Positions 1 to 10,100 of a DNA stretch of 64,000 nucleotides are shown here, one piece after another. The stretch comes from Ruminococcus bromii (GTDB taxonomy: Bacteria > Bacillota > Clostridia > Oscillospirales > Acutalibacteraceae): the NCBI RefSeq assembly GCF_002834225.1, contig NZ_NNSR01000063.1, forward strand, positions 62,001 to 126,000. The letters run 5' to 3'. The notes below the pieces were generated by a model that saw only the letters and a program-made list of their open reading frames with translations, was not told the origin of the DNA and did no database searches. Position 1 is the first letter of the stretch. The number at the start of each line of letters is the position of its first letter. The translations under genes were made by a program, and so were the position numbers.

Positions 1-3
1 ACC

Positions 4-38
4 ATAAAAATCCGCTGACAGTTTATGTCAGCGGATTT
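4..38 (-). terminator. Rho-independent terminator after the SseB-domain gene
   Basis: A perfect 13-bp inverted repeat (8-20 pairs with 26-38, loop of five) is followed on the minus strand by a U-run (the A-run at 6-10). It sits just downstream of the minus-strand SseB-type gene. Confidence 0.85.
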
Positions 39-67
39 AATGTTTTTCAAAAACAATATTTGAATAA

Positions 68-886
68 TCAGTTTTCTTTCCTGTAGAAAGGTTCAACACC
101 CTTTACTGCATTTTTTGCAAAATCCATTGAATACGGCATCATTGAAAGCTGGATTTCATCGTCAAGGAACGGATTTGCAACCTTGCTGATTGCATCGAAT
201 GTGCTTTCCATATCACCGAAGAAATCAACCACAATGAAATAGCTCTTCTGACCGTTCTGCTCAATCAAGCGAAGATATGCAGCATTTACGGTCGGCTCTG
301 TGCTGAAGTGATTTATCAGGGCAGCCATAAGATCAATAGGATATTCTTTTGGCTCTCCGAGGCTTATCGGCGCACCGGGTTCAATAGTCTGCTTTTTAAG
401 ATTCATATAATCCTTCTGCTGTTTAAAGGAATGAACCATCTGTTTAGGGAATGTTACGCTTTTGCCGAAAGGATTGATTACAAAGCCTACTACATCAGCC
501 TGCGGGTCCATTACCATCTGTGCTATACTGTCAAAGTCAGTAACAACCTTCTGTGACTCCTGGGTGTCCTTCCACTTGAAAAGCTCATCGGTATCTGTGA
601 ATACGCCAAAGAATTTTTCTTTGTTGCCGTTTTCAAGAAGTCTGAACTGAACCTGAGTTGACTGCTGCATAACAGTCTGACCGTTGGTTGTTTTAGCCTC
701 TGTCTTTGGTGTTACCTTTGCGGGGAGAATGAATTTTGCTTTCATAACCTCATCAATCATCTTATTGATATTTTCGGTTGTGTTGTCCTCCTGCATCTTT
801 TCAATTGCGGCAACGAGATCGGGATTCTTAATCTGCTCTGCCGGCACTTTGCTTCCTTCCATTTTTGCGCCTTTAAGTTTGCTCAT
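68..886 (-). CDS. SseB-family protein (enhanced serine sensitivity domain)
   Basis: This 272-residue soluble protein has no signal peptide or membrane segment. The N-terminal part (about residues 40-150, with FFGVFTDTDELFKW) resembles the SseB N-terminal domain. The C-terminal part (about 175-270) resembles the SseB C-terminal domain. The biochemical role of the family is poorly known; the name comes from a serine-sensitivity phenotype in enterobacteria. The ATG at 886 has a good GGAGG site eight or nine bases upstream. The gene appears monocistronic, with a terminator directly after it. The family call is by recognition of the fold pattern; the cellular role is not known. Confidence 0.65.
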   Translation of the reverse strand: MSKLKGAKMEGSKVPAEQIKNPDLVAAIEKMQEDNTTENINKMIDEVMKAKFILPAKVTPKTEAKTTNGQTVMQQSTQVQFRLLENGNKEKFFGVFTDTDELFKWKDTQESQKVVTDFDSIAQMVMDPQADVVGFVINPFGKSVTFPKQMVHSFKQQKDYMNLKKQTIEPGAPISLGEPKEYPIDLMAALINHFSTEPTVNAAYLRLIEQNGQKSYFIVVDFFGDMESTFDAISKVANPFLDDEIQLSMMPYSMDFAKNAVKGVEPFYRKEN

Positions 887-1044
887 GCTTTGTTACCTCC
901 GTTATTCTTATGTATAATTTTTGTCCGGCACCACGGCAATGGTCTGATTCCGATAACATTGCCGGATGTCGGATGCGTCACCGTCACTGAAAATATTATA
1001 CGGTGAAGTAAAATTTTTATTGTGATGAAAAACTGTAAATTTCA
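887..1044 (-). promoter_or_regulatory. Leader/promoter region of the SseB-type gene with overlapping inverted repeats
   Basis: On the minus strand there is a possible promoter TTGCCG-17-TATACA close to the gene. A second TATAAT (995-1000) is enclosed by a perfect 7-bp inverted repeat (978-984 with 1000-1006). Between them lie two overlapping inverted repeats (924-930 with 960-966, and 934-940 with 958-964) that cannot form together. No known riboswitch pattern is recognised. Confidence 0.35.
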
Positions 1045-2751
1045 TTATATATAGGTAAATTCAAGTCTTTCGTAAGTTTTGACGCCTTCGGCATTTTCTG
1101 CACGAAGCTCAAGCTTTGAAACATCGCTGTCCCCGTGCTTGATTGTTACTTTGTCGCCGTCTTTGTACGAAACAGCCTTTCCTCCGTCAAGAGAATATGT
1201 TGCGTTGTCGGTGTTTGAACAGGTGAGAGTTACCTCGTATGTGTCATCACTGTAGGTAAATTCTGTTTTTGAGTCAACACCCACGCTTGCAGGTCTTGCA
1301 TATTCAGTGTATCCCTCATTATAAAGAACTACAACTGAATTTTCAGGAATATCGGTATCACAGGTAATTTTACCGTTTTTAACCTTATATTCGGTCTTAC
1401 GGTCAACACGGTCAACATATGTTCCGTCAGCAAGATTTGTTTCAAAATCAACCTTGAGAGCATCATTTGTGTTGACGATGACAGCTCCCTTTGTACCTCT
1501 TTCAATCATAAGTGCGGTTGAGTCAAGGTTAGGATTGACAAGGTTTTCATCTTCGCCCTTCATTGCAGTTCTGAAGAAGTTCACCGCAGAAACACGGTTG
1601 TCCTTGTACATATCGTCGCCCTGTGTGCCGATTCGGTTCATACCCCATGAATTGTCAATTGAGCTGTTGTACGGACGGTCAAAGAAGAGCGGTGTTCCGT
1701 CTTTTCTTGCCGTGATTATTGCCCAGCCGAGGATAACCTGTTCGCTGTCGATATTATTGTATGTACAGTCGTTGATGTAGTTATCATGGGATTCAACCCA
1801 TGTTACAATATTCGGGTCTGCATTGCCAATCCAATAATCAGACACAACTGCCGTGTCGATATTGCCGCCTGCAATTCCCGAACGGATTTTACCGCCGTAG
1901 GTGCTTGATGTGGTTCTGCCGATTTCTTTGATATAATCTGCAAGTCTGTCATTGTCGCCCTGAAGCACTTCACCGTAGATAAAAAGATTTTCTGCATTAT
2001 CAACTTCTTTGGTTGCTTTTTCCCAGAAGTTGTTTTTAAAGCCGTCATCTTCCTTTGGGTCATCGGAAAGTCCGATATGCTTTGCAGTGTCATATCTAAA
2101 ACCGTCAGCACCGCAGGCAATACAATCGTTAATGTAATTAAAGAAATACTTTTGGAACGAAGGTCTTTCCGTGTTGATGTCGGGAAGTCCTCCCATCTCA
2201 TGAGTGGTGCAGGCAAGTCTGTCGCCGAAATCATTAAGGGGCGTTCTGCCCTCCTTGTGATAAAGGGTTTCAAGACTTCCGCCGCCTGCCTTGATAAGGT
2301 CTTCACTGACCTCATCGGTTGATGGCGTAGTGTGGTTTGCAATTACATCGACAATTACCTTTATGCCGTACTTGTGAGCTTCATCGCACATTGCCTTAAA
2401 TTCATCACGTGTACCGAGCTGATAGTTGCCGATTTTGAAATCAGTAGGTTGATAGTGGTAATACCATTTTCCGTCACCGTAAAGATCCATACCGCCGTTT
2501 TCGCCCTCAAGGCACTCGTTAATCGGAGATGTCTGCACAGCCGAATAGCCTGCTGCGGCAATATCCCCCATTGACTCCTTTATTGTGTTGAAGTTCCAGC
2601 AAAAAGCTTGAAGAATTGCACCGTCAGCCACCTTGTCAGCTGTTTTGTAGTCAATTGACACCGGTTGAGATTGCGAGCAGCCGGTACCGGATACTGCAAC
2701 GGCAGTAACCATAAGAGCCGAAAGAATCCCTGCTGATAATTTTTTAAACAT
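1045..2751 (-). CDS. Extracellular GH13 alpha-amylase, predicted lipoprotein
   Basis: This 568-residue protein belongs to glycoside hydrolase family 13 and should cleave alpha-1,4 glucan (starch) outside the cell. All GH13 regions are visible: DVIANH (135-140), GFRYDTAKH with nucleophile Asp221, EVL with acid/base Glu261, and ESHDN with stabiliser Asp323. The N-terminus is a signal peptide ending at Cys25; the preceding residues (SGTGC) are an imperfect lipobox, so membrane anchoring by lipid is likely but not certain. The last 90 residues form a beta-rich module, possibly starch-binding. The gene is single, with its own promoter, divergent from the glycosyltransferase. No dockerin is present on this enzyme. 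Confidence 0.92.
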   Translation of the reverse strand: MFKKLSAGILSALMVTAVAVSGTGCSQSQPVSIDYKTADKVADGAILQAFCWNFNTIKESMGDIAAAGYSAVQTSPINECLEGENGGMDLYGDGKWYYHYQPTDFKIGNYQLGTRDEFKAMCDEAHKYGIKVIVDVIANHTTPSTDEVSEDLIKAGGGSLETLYHKEGRTPLNDFGDRLACTTHEMGGLPDINTERPSFQKYFFNYINDCIACGADGFRYDTAKHIGLSDDPKEDDGFKNNFWEKATKEVDNAENLFIYGEVLQGDNDRLADYIKEIGRTTSSTYGGKIRSGIAGGNIDTAVVSDYWIGNADPNIVTWVESHDNYINDCTYNNIDSEQVILGWAIITARKDGTPLFFDRPYNSSIDNSWGMNRIGTQGDDMYKDNRVSAVNFFRTAMKGEDENLVNPNLDSTALMIERGTKGAVIVNTNDALKVDFETNLADGTYVDRVDRKTEYKVKNGKITCDTDIPENSVVVLYNEGYTEYARPASVGVDSKTEFTYSDDTYEVTLTCSNTDNATYSLDGGKAVSYKDGDKVTIKHGDSDVSKLELRAENAEGVKTYERLEFTYI

Positions 2752-2788
2752 AATTCACCGTCTTTCTGTTTTTTAATCTGCTCAATAC

Positions 2789-2816
2789 AGTATAACATAA
2801 ATGATATGATTTTCAA
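2789..2816 (-). promoter_or_regulatory. Promoter of the amylase gene
   Basis: Minus-strand TTGAAA (2811-2816) and TATACT (2789-2794) are 16 bp apart, about 40 bases before the amylase ATG. I did not recognise a convincing cre-type operator here. Confidence 0.6.
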
Positions 2817-2927
2817 ATAGTTTTTGGCATTTTTGCCATATTTTTTTATTAAAACGCCAATAATGACACAAACTATATTTTTGAACAAAAAATTGTTACG
2901 ATGTTTACTATAGAAAAAAATTGAATA

Positions 2928-2956
2928 TTGTCACAAAAGAAAAATTGTTGTATACT
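2928..2956 (+). promoter_or_regulatory. Promoter of the GT2-GtrA glycosyltransferase gene
   Basis: TTGTCA (2928-2933) and TATACT (2951-2956) with a 17-bp spacer lie 29 bases upstream of the ATG at 2986. The ribosome site GAAAGGA is at 2971-2977. Confidence 0.7.
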
Positions 2957-2985
2957 AAAAGCATAAAAGAGAAAGGAACAACCGT

Positions 2986-4050
2986 ATGAGTCACGCAGTA
3001 ATTATTCCTATTTATTGTGAAAATAAGAATACAATCAACCTTTGCAATGATCTTCAGGAGCTTGGTGCCGAACATATTGTTGTTGTCAATGACGGTCTTG
3101 ACTCTAACTCGGAATATTTTAACGAACTGACAAGCATCGGCTGTCATCTTGTTCACCTAAAAAATAATAAAGGCAAGGGTGCAAGCCTTAAAGCAGGAAT
3201 ACGGTATGCCCACGACAACCTTTATAACATTACAGGTTATATTACCTGTGACGCCGACGGTCAGCACACTGCAAATGATGTTATGAAAATCAGCCGTATG
3301 CTTGACCTTAGAAACGGCTGTCTTATTCTTGGAAAAAGAGATTATAAAAAATCCAAAATGCCGCTTAACATACGGATAGGCAACCGCCTTTCTTCTGCAT
3401 ATTTTAAGGTTATAACAGGCAAAAGCTGCAGCGATACTCAAACAGGACTGCGAGGCATTCCCGCATTTTTGTACGACACGGTTATGAAAACAAAAGGAAA
3501 CCGCTTTGACTTTGAGATGAATTTCCTCACAAAATGTGCGGATATGAGAGTTCCGTTTTACTTTGTAAACATAGTTGCCGATTGCACAAACTGCAGCAGT
3601 AATTTTCGTCTTGTTAAGGACACCTATCTTATATACAGAACTCCGCTGAGATTTGCAACGGCGTCAATCGGCTGTACGATAGTCGACCTTGTTTTGTTCA
3701 CGGTTTTTGCGTATATTCTGCCGTCACATATGTTCTTTAACATTATGCTTGCAACTCTTATGGCACGAGTCGTTTCCGGAGGAATAAATTTTCTTATCAA
3801 CAGAAAGGTTATTTTCGGCAATACGGATAACGGTACAAAACAGGCACTCAGGTTTTTCATTTTGTTTTTCTGCATAATGTGTGCGAGTTCGCTTATTGTA
3901 TCTGCACTTTGGTTCTTACCGGTCCCTGTAACTCTTACAAAAGCTATTGTTGACCTGTTGCTTTGGACAGTCAACTACAAAATGCAGAGAATATGGGTTT
4001 TTAAAGATGATAAAAGACTTAAGAGAGTGCAGAAAAGAAAACAAAAATAA
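2986..4050 (+). CDS. Glycosyltransferase family 2 with C-terminal GtrA-like membrane domain
   Basis: This 354-residue protein fuses two modules. Residues 1-210 are a GT-A glycosyltransferase of the dolichol-phosphate-mannose synthase type, with the metal-binding DAD at 89-91 followed by GQH. Residues about 218-345 hold four hydrophobic segments typical of GtrA, a small membrane family linked to moving or using lipid-linked sugars. The tail is strongly basic (KRLKRVQKRKQK). The likely job is transfer of a sugar to a polyprenyl-phosphate or surface-polymer precursor at the inner face of the membrane. Donor and acceptor cannot be read from the sequence. It is transcribed alone from its own promoter and ends at a shared hairpin. 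Confidence 0.85.
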   Translation: MSHAVIIPIYCENKNTINLCNDLQELGAEHIVVVNDGLDSNSEYFNELTSIGCHLVHLKNNKGKGASLKAGIRYAHDNLYNITGYITCDADGQHTANDVMKISRMLDLRNGCLILGKRDYKKSKMPLNIRIGNRLSSAYFKVITGKSCSDTQTGLRGIPAFLYDTVMKTKGNRFDFEMNFLTKCADMRVPFYFVNIVADCTNCSSNFRLVKDTYLIYRTPLRFATASIGCTIVDLVLFTVFAYILPSHMFFNIMLATLMARVVSGGINFLINRKVIFGNTDNGTKQALRFFILFFCIMCASSLIVSALWFLPVPVTLTKAIVDLLLWTVNYKMQRIWVFKDDKRLKRVQKRKQK

Positions 4051-4066
4051 TTGATATTACCAATAG

Positions 4067-4144
4067 GGGCTGTAGAAAAACAGCCTAACAAAAACAAGTC
4101 AGGCTGTGAAGAACGAAGTATTAAGCTTCATTTCTTCACAGCCT
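4067..4144. terminator. Bidirectional hairpin terminator between convergent genes
   Basis: A perfect 13-bp inverted repeat (4101-4113 with 4132-4144) lies between the converging glycosyltransferase and ABC ATPase genes. A smaller hairpin (4068-4073 with 4080-4085) uses the same GGCTGT/ACAGCC core, so the arms could also pair with each other. The T-rich tract is weak on the plus side. Confidence 0.65.
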
Positions 4145-4162
4145 CATTATTTCATATTAAGT

Positions 4163-4966
4163 TTATTTATCCTTACTTAAAAGCATACGGTCATTTTCGA
4201 TCTTTGAACCGCTTGCCTTCTCAAACATTTCGAGGAGGTGTTCAACCGTAAGATTTTTCTTTTCTTCACCTGAGATATTGAGGATAATTTTGCCGTCACT
4301 CATCATAATAAGACGGTTGCCGTGAGTAATTGCGTCATGCATATTATGAGTTACCATAAGTGCCGTAAGGTTGTTTTCGGCAATGATTTTGTCGGAAAGC
4401 TCAAGCACCTTAGCGGCTGTTTTCGGGTCAAGAGCGGCTGTATGTTCGTCAAGCAGAAGAAGTTTCGGCTTTTTGATTGTTGCCATAAGAAGTGTTATTG
4501 CCTGACGCTGACCGCCCGAGAGAAGTCCTACTTTTGATGACATTCTGTCCTCAAGTCCGAGGTCAAACTCTGCAAGCATCTGACGGTAACGGAATCTTTC
4601 GTCAGCCTTTACGCCCCACGAAAGTCCTCGTTTTTTGCCTCGTCTTGCGGCAATTGCGAGGTTTTCTATAATTTCCATATCGGCTACCGTGCCTGTCATC
4701 GGGTCCTGAAATACTCTGCCGAGGTACGGCGCTCTTTTATGCTCGGGCAATGCGGAAATATCCTTGCCGTCAATAAGAATCTGACCGCAGTCAACAGGCC
4801 ACACGCCCGCAATTGCGTTGAGAGTTGTTGACTTGCCTGCGCCGTTGCCGCCGATTACCGTACAAAAATCGCCGTCATTGAGGGTGAGATTAACTCCGCA
4901 GAGTGCCTGTTTTTCGTTTACTGTGCCTTTATTAAAGGTTTTCCATACATTCTTAATTTCAAGCAT
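4163..4966 (-). CDS. ABC transporter ATP-binding protein (PhnK/TrpZ-like)
   Basis: This 267-residue ATPase powers the importer encoded with the two upstream genes. Walker A GGNGAGKS is at 39-46, the signature LSGGQRQA near 148, and Walker B LLLLDEH near 175, followed by the switch His (VTHNMHD). The gene starts two bases after the permease stop, as expected for tight coupling. The set (binding protein, permease, ATPase) matches an orphan amino-acid-type importer family that includes the streptococcal tryptophan transporter TrpXYZ. The substrate here is inferred only from family. Confidence 0.88.
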   Translation of the reverse strand: MLEIKNVWKTFNKGTVNEKQALCGVNLTLNDGDFCTVIGGNGAGKSTTLNAIAGVWPVDCGQILIDGKDISALPEHKRAPYLGRVFQDPMTGTVADMEIIENLAIAARRGKKRGLSWGVKADERFRYRQMLAEFDLGLEDRMSSKVGLLSGGQRQAITLLMATIKKPKLLLLDEHTAALDPKTAAKVLELSDKIIAENNLTALMVTHNMHDAITHGNRLIMMSDGKIILNISGEEKKNLTVEHLLEMFEKASGSKIENDRMLLSKDK

Positions 4967-4968
4967 TC

Positions 4969-5943
4969 TTAACCCTCCTTCTGTGCGTTTTTAGCATTCA
5001 TTTTTGCAACCTTTTTAAATGAAGTCTTTCTCTTTTTCTGGAGATACGGAACTGCAAGGAAGATTGCAACGATAATTGCCGTAAATAGCTTTGTATCGTC
5101 TGTCGGCATCTTGAGCCAGAGTACAATGCCCATTGCGATATAATAGAGAATACCGCCGACAATTACAAAGAGCATTCTTATGATGAAATTCATGTGCTTG
5201 CGGAAAATTGCCTCACCGAGAACTTCGCCGATGATTACAGCCGCAAGACCGATTACGATTGCACCTCTGCCCATATTGATATCAGCAAAGCCCTGATACT
5301 GAGCAAAAAGTGAACCCGAAAGTGCAACAAGTCCGTTTGAAAGTGCAAGAGCAATTACCTTTGTAAAATTGATGTTAATGCCCTGTGCCTTGCTCATTGC
5401 AGGGTTTGAACCTGTTGAACGGATTGTTGAGCCCTGTTCTGTGCCGAAATACCAATACATTGCGGCAACTACAACAGCACAAATTCCAAGACCTACGAGA
5501 ATTGCCATATTTATATTACTTGCAGAAACAACAAGCGTATAGTTTCTGTAGCTGATTGGGAGGTTTGATTTTCCCATAATATTCAGGTTAATTGAATAAA
5601 GAGCAATCTGTGTGAGGATACCTGCGAGAATGTCGGGAATTCCGAGAAGCGTGTGAAGAAGTCCCGTTACAAGACCTGCCGCAAGACCTGCAAGGATTGC
5701 TACGATGATTGTTGCCCAAACAGGACAGCCGTTGATGAGCATAACTGCGGTTACCGCACCGCCTGTTGCAAATGAACCGTCAACGCTGAGGTCGGCAAAG
5801 TTCAACAGCTTAAAGGTGAGAAATACACCGAGTCCCATGAGTCCCCAGATTATACCCTGAGCGATATTACCCGGAAGTGCGGATAAAAAGCTCATAGGAT
5901 TAAGAGAACTGAAGTAGTTTGCTAAAAAATCCATAAAAACCAC
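4969..5943 (-). CDS. ABC transporter permease (TrpY-like family)
   Basis: This 324-residue, very hydrophobic protein has about eight to ten membrane segments and a basic cytoplasmic tail (KKRKTSFKKVAK). It resembles the branched-chain-type permeases paired with PF04392 binding proteins. It follows the binding-protein gene across a 67-bp gap that holds a strong hairpin, and abuts the ATPase gene. A start at the second methionine (MDFLANYF) is also possible. It should form the homodimeric pore of the importer. Confidence 0.85.
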   Translation of the reverse strand: MVFMDFLANYFSSLNPMSFLSALPGNIAQGIIWGLMGLGVFLTFKLLNFADLSVDGSFATGGAVTAVMLINGCPVWATIIVAILAGLAAGLVTGLLHTLLGIPDILAGILTQIALYSINLNIMGKSNLPISYRNYTLVVSASNINMAILVGLGICAVVVAAMYWYFGTEQGSTIRSTGSNPAMSKAQGININFTKVIALALSNGLVALSGSLFAQYQGFADINMGRGAIVIGLAAVIIGEVLGEAIFRKHMNFIIRMLFVIVGGILYYIAMGIVLWLKMPTDDTKLFTAIIVAIFLAVPYLQKKRKTSFKKVAKMNAKNAQKEG

Positions 5944-5959
5944 CTATACATAAAATATC

Positions 5960-5983
5960 GGGGTGTCGCTTTCACGGCACCCC
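5960..5983 (-). terminator. Intercistronic hairpin between binding-protein and permease genes
   Basis: A 9-bp GC-rich stem (5960-5968 with 5975-5983, one G-U pair) is followed on the minus strand by the short T/A-rich tract ATATTTTATG. It is most likely a partial terminator or 3' stabiliser that leaves more binding-protein mRNA than permease/ATPase mRNA. Confidence 0.6.
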
Positions 5984-6010
5984 TGCCAATATTATTTTTC
6001 CGAATATGAA

Positions 6011-7015
6011 TTATTCTGCTTTGATTTCAGTGTAACCGTCGGGAACCTTGATTCCGTATGTGTCACAACGGTCTTTGATATATTCTTTTGTTACATTCGG
6101 AGCGGCCTCAACCTTCATCTTTGTGATATCCTCGCCCTTTACAAGAATGTTGTAAGCCATTTCGCCTGTTTTTCTACCGAGTTCGTCATAACTGATTGAA
6201 AGTGTTGCAACACCGCAGCCCTTACAGATGCCCTCTTCGCCGGCAACAATAGGAGTTTTTGCAGCTGTGGCTACATTGTCGATGATGCCTGTGTTAGATG
6301 CTGCTGTGTTATCTGTCGGGATGTAAAGAACATCGCTCTCGTCACAGGCAGTCTTTGCAACTGCGGCAACATCGTTTGAATCTGCAAATGAATATGATTT
6401 TACAGTATAGCCTGCATCCTTGAAATAAGGAGTGATTGTATCGCTCTGATACTTTGAGTTAGCCTCAGCCGAGCAGTAGAGAATTCCGACATTCTTTGCG
6501 TTGGGGAAAAGCTCCTTGAGCATAGCTGCCTGCTGGTCAAGCGGAGCAAGGTCTGTTGTACCCGAAACATTCATACCCGAAACTCCGTTCCAATCAGACT
6601 TGTCGAGTGCTGTGCCATAGTCTGTGATTGAAGTACCGAGGATTGGAATATTCGGTGTTGCTGTGTATGCTGCCTGAAGTGCGGCAGTACCGTTGCCGAG
6701 AATAAGGTCATAATTTGAAGAAACAAACTGGTTGCAGATTGTAGCACAGGTTGCGGAATCGCCCTGAGCGTTCTGCTCGTCAAACTTTACATTATCTGCA
6801 CCGAGCTTCTCTGTGAGATAATCCTTAAAGCCTTTTGTTGCGGCGTCAAGAGCCTCGTGCTGAACAAGCTGACAGATACCGATGTTGTAAACCTTACCGT
6901 CCGTGCTTGAATTATCTGCCTTTGAGCTTTCTGCAGAACCGCCGCATCCTGCAAATGCGAGTGACATAGAAGCCGCCGCAAGAGCAACTGCGGCAATCTT
7001 TTTAGCTTTTTTCAT
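6011..7015 (-). CDS. ABC transporter substrate-binding lipoprotein (TrpX-like, PF04392 type)
   Basis: This 334-residue secreted protein has a lipoprotein signal ending at Cys24 (FAGC). The mature part has the two-lobed pattern of the PF04392 binding-protein family, with a start like VYNIGICQLVQHEALD. Members bind small amino-acid-like ligands; streptococcal TrpX binds tryptophan, but I cannot assign the ligand here. It is the first gene of a three-gene operon with the permease and ATPase. The ribosome site TAGGAGG (7024-7030) is strong. Confidence 0.88.
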   Translation of the reverse strand: MKKAKKIAAVALAAASMSLAFAGCGGSAESSKADNSSTDGKVYNIGICQLVQHEALDAATKGFKDYLTEKLGADNVKFDEQNAQGDSATCATICNQFVSSNYDLILGNGTAALQAAYTATPNIPILGTSITDYGTALDKSDWNGVSGMNVSGTTDLAPLDQQAAMLKELFPNAKNVGILYCSAEANSKYQSDTITPYFKDAGYTVKSYSFADSNDVAAVAKTACDESDVLYIPTDNTAASNTGIIDNVATAAKTPIVAGEEGICKGCGVATLSISYDELGRKTGEMAYNILVKGEDITKMKVEAAPNVTKEYIKDRCDTYGIKVPDGYTEIKAE

Positions 7016-7036
7016 TTTAATTTCCTCCTAAGCTTT

Positions 7037-7135
7037 CAGCACTTTTGTGCTGTAAAGCATCATATACTTCTGCACTTTTATGCAATAAAGTGCTTTGACA
7101 ACATAAATTATAATACATAAAAACGATTTTTTCAA
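7037..7135 (-). promoter_or_regulatory. Promoter and leader of the ABC importer operon
   Basis: Minus-strand TTGAAA (7130-7135) and TATAAT (7107-7112) have a 17-bp spacer. The roughly 85-base leader contains small hairpins, for example 7037-7042 with 7047-7052 and TGCA repeats at 7071-7084. It is too short for a T-box, and no known riboswitch pattern is seen. Confidence 0.65.
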
Positions 7136-7187
7136 TAGCATTTACTGATTTTTATTACAAATCACAGAATTAGAAGTTAGTTTTTAT

Positions 7188-10100
7188 TCATTTTGCTACC
7201 ACATTCTCATCACCAAGCTGGTATTTTAGTTCTTTAATCATAACAGGGTTAATATCTACCCACATTGATGAGGGGGCTTTCACCTTTCTTTTGGTGTCTG
7301 TAAGATAAAAAATAACAGGTGTTCTGCCGTCAAAAATATCAAGCACGCGCTTTGCACGGTTGTATTTATCGGTATTGAGGTCATCAATACGCAAATACAA
7401 CGCAGAAGGCTTTTGTGTATCATTTTTCACGGCTTGCATCTGATAATTTTGCGGAAAATGTTCTGTGTTTTTTATTGCAACAGGGTTATTTTTGCAATCC
7501 TCGTTTGTACGGGCAGACGCTATGGAATCGCAGATGATTTTCGGCTCTTCGTTTTCTTTTAAATTGACAGTTCCGCGGAACAGCAACGCACCGCCTGTGC
7601 CGAGAAGGGCAGAATATTTTTCATAAACATTCGGAAAAATCACAATTTCAACCATACCGTTTCTGTCCTCTGCATTCACAAAAGCCATAAGCTTGTTATT
7701 CTTTGTAAGCTGGGTTTTAAGTTTGGACACTATGCACACAAGGCTGACCTTTTTGCCGTCAAAATACACTCCGCTGTCATTGTTGATTATATCGCCCGTT
7801 TTGTCGGCATGGATTGCTTTTGAAAAAGTTGTGTAATCGTCAAGAGGATGACCGCTGAGATACATTCCCGCAATCTCGTTTTCCATATACAAAAGTTCGG
7901 AAGCAGAAAATTCAGGTAAATCGGGAATCTTCGGTCTTGTTGATTCTTCTGCCGCTTCAGAATCACTAAAAAACGACATCTGACCGTTCATATTGCGCCT
8001 GCTCTCATATTCAACATTGTCAAGCGCAGTCTTATAAATTGCAAGAAGCTGTCGGCGATTTGCTCCTAAACCGTCAAATGCTCCGCATTTTATCAGACTT
8101 TCAATTGCCCTGCTGTTCATATTGCGACCGTAAAGCCTTTTACAAAAATCAAAAAAGTCTTTGTAGGGCGAATTTATCCGTTCGGCAATTATTTCATCAA
8201 TAAAATTTCTGCCGAGATTTTTAACGGCAAGAAGTCCGTAACGGATATCGTTTCCGCTGACCGTAAAATGAAGATTGCTTTCGTTCACATTAGGCGGTAA
8301 TACACGGATTCCGAGCCGTTTACATTCGGTGATATATGACGCAAGCTTGTTTTGATTGTCAAGCACGCTTGAAAGCAGAGCAGCCATATATTCACGGGGG
8401 TAGTGACATTTGAGCCATGCAGTTTTGTAGGAAATGTTGGCATATGCCGCCGCATGGGATTTGTTGAAAGCGTAGTGAGCAAAGCTTTCCATTTCATCAT
8501 AAACGGAAATTGCTGTTTTTTCGTCAACTCCACGGCGAATACATCCTTCAACTATGATATTCCCGTCATTATCCGTAAGACCGTGAATGAATATTTCACG
8601 CTCCGACTCCATTACGGCAAGCTTTTTTTTGCTCATTGCTCGGCGAACTATATCTGCTCGTCCGAGACTGTAGCCTGCAAGCGTTCTGAAAATCTGCATA
8701 ACCTGTTCCTGATAGATTATACAACCGCTTGTAACGCCGAGAATATCCTTTAGAAGCGGATGCTTGTAGCGGATATGTGACGGATTGTGGCGGCAGTCGA
8801 TATAGGTCGGAATACTGTCCATAGGTCCGGGGCGGTACAGCGCCGTAACTGCTATGAGGTCCTCAATTCGCTCCGGCTTTAGTTGAGTGAGAACATTTTT
8901 CATACCCTGACTTTCAAACTGAAACACACCCTCTGTGTGACCTTTTGAAAACATTTCAAAGACTTTTTTATCGTTTTCATCAACCGTATCGGGATTGTAT
9001 TCGGGATTATTATGCTTTATCTGCTTTTCGGCATCATTGATTACGGTTAAGTTTCTGAGCCCGAGAAAGTCCATTTTTAAAAGACCGAGTTCTTCAAGTG
9101 CAGTCATTGTGAACTGTGTCACAACATTATCGTCATTTTTTGACAGCGGAACATAGTCGCTGACAGGCTTGTCGGTGATTACAACACCTGCGGCGTGCAT
9201 TGTTGCGTGACGGGGCATTCCTTCAATGCTCATTGCAACATCGAGCAGTTTTTTTGTCTGCGGTTCATTTTTATAGCGACTTCTCAGGTCGGAATTAAGT
9301 CTTAGAGCATCCTCAATTGTCATATCGTGTTCCATTGGAACGAGTTTAGCAATCGAATCAACTGCCGCATACGGAATTTCAAGCACCCTTCCTACATCTC
9401 GGATTGCACCTCTTGCCGCCATTGTGCCGAACGAAATTATCTGTGCAACATGATCTTCGCCGTATTTACGCACAACATAGTTGATAACCTCTCCCCTGCG
9501 TTTCTTACAAAAATCGACATCAAAATCCGGCATACTTACTCTTTCGGGGTTTAAAAATCGCTCAAAAAGAAGATTGTACTTTATAGGGTCAATTGCGGTT
9601 ATACCTATGCAGTAGGCACAAAGCGAGCCTGCACCCGAGCCTCTTCCCGGACCGACGGGGATTCCGCAGGATTTTGCGTAGCTTACAAAGTCATTTACGA
9701 TAAGGTAGTAATCTACAAAGCCCATTTGCGACACGGTGCTGATTTCATATTCGAGTCGGTCAATCAGAGCCTTGTCGGGATTTTCACCATAGTGTTTATA
9801 AAGCCCCTCATAGCATTTTCTTCTGAAATAATGCAGATGGTCTTCATTATTGGGGACATCAAATCTCGGAAGCTTGCGCACGCCAAATTCAAAATCTACA
9901 TTGCACATATCGGCAATTTTCTGTGTATTGTCGATTGCTTCGGGGTAATTTGCAAATACCTCACGCATTTCATCCTCTGTTTTAAGATAAAATTCGGATG
10001 TTTTGAACTCCATTCTGTCGCTGTCATTGACTGTTCTGTTGGTCTGAATACATAGAAGAATACTGTGAACTGTGCTGTCCTGCTTTTCAATATAGTGGCA

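Noticed and set aside
1803..2342. A 179-residue same-strand frame inside the amylase gene
   Set aside because: It overlaps the catalytic GH13 regions in another frame; the amylase frame explains the sequence.
7016..7106. A T-box or tryptophan attenuator before the TrpXYZ-like importer
   Set aside because: The leader is only about 85 bases and lacks a T-box core or terminator pair; only small hairpins are present.
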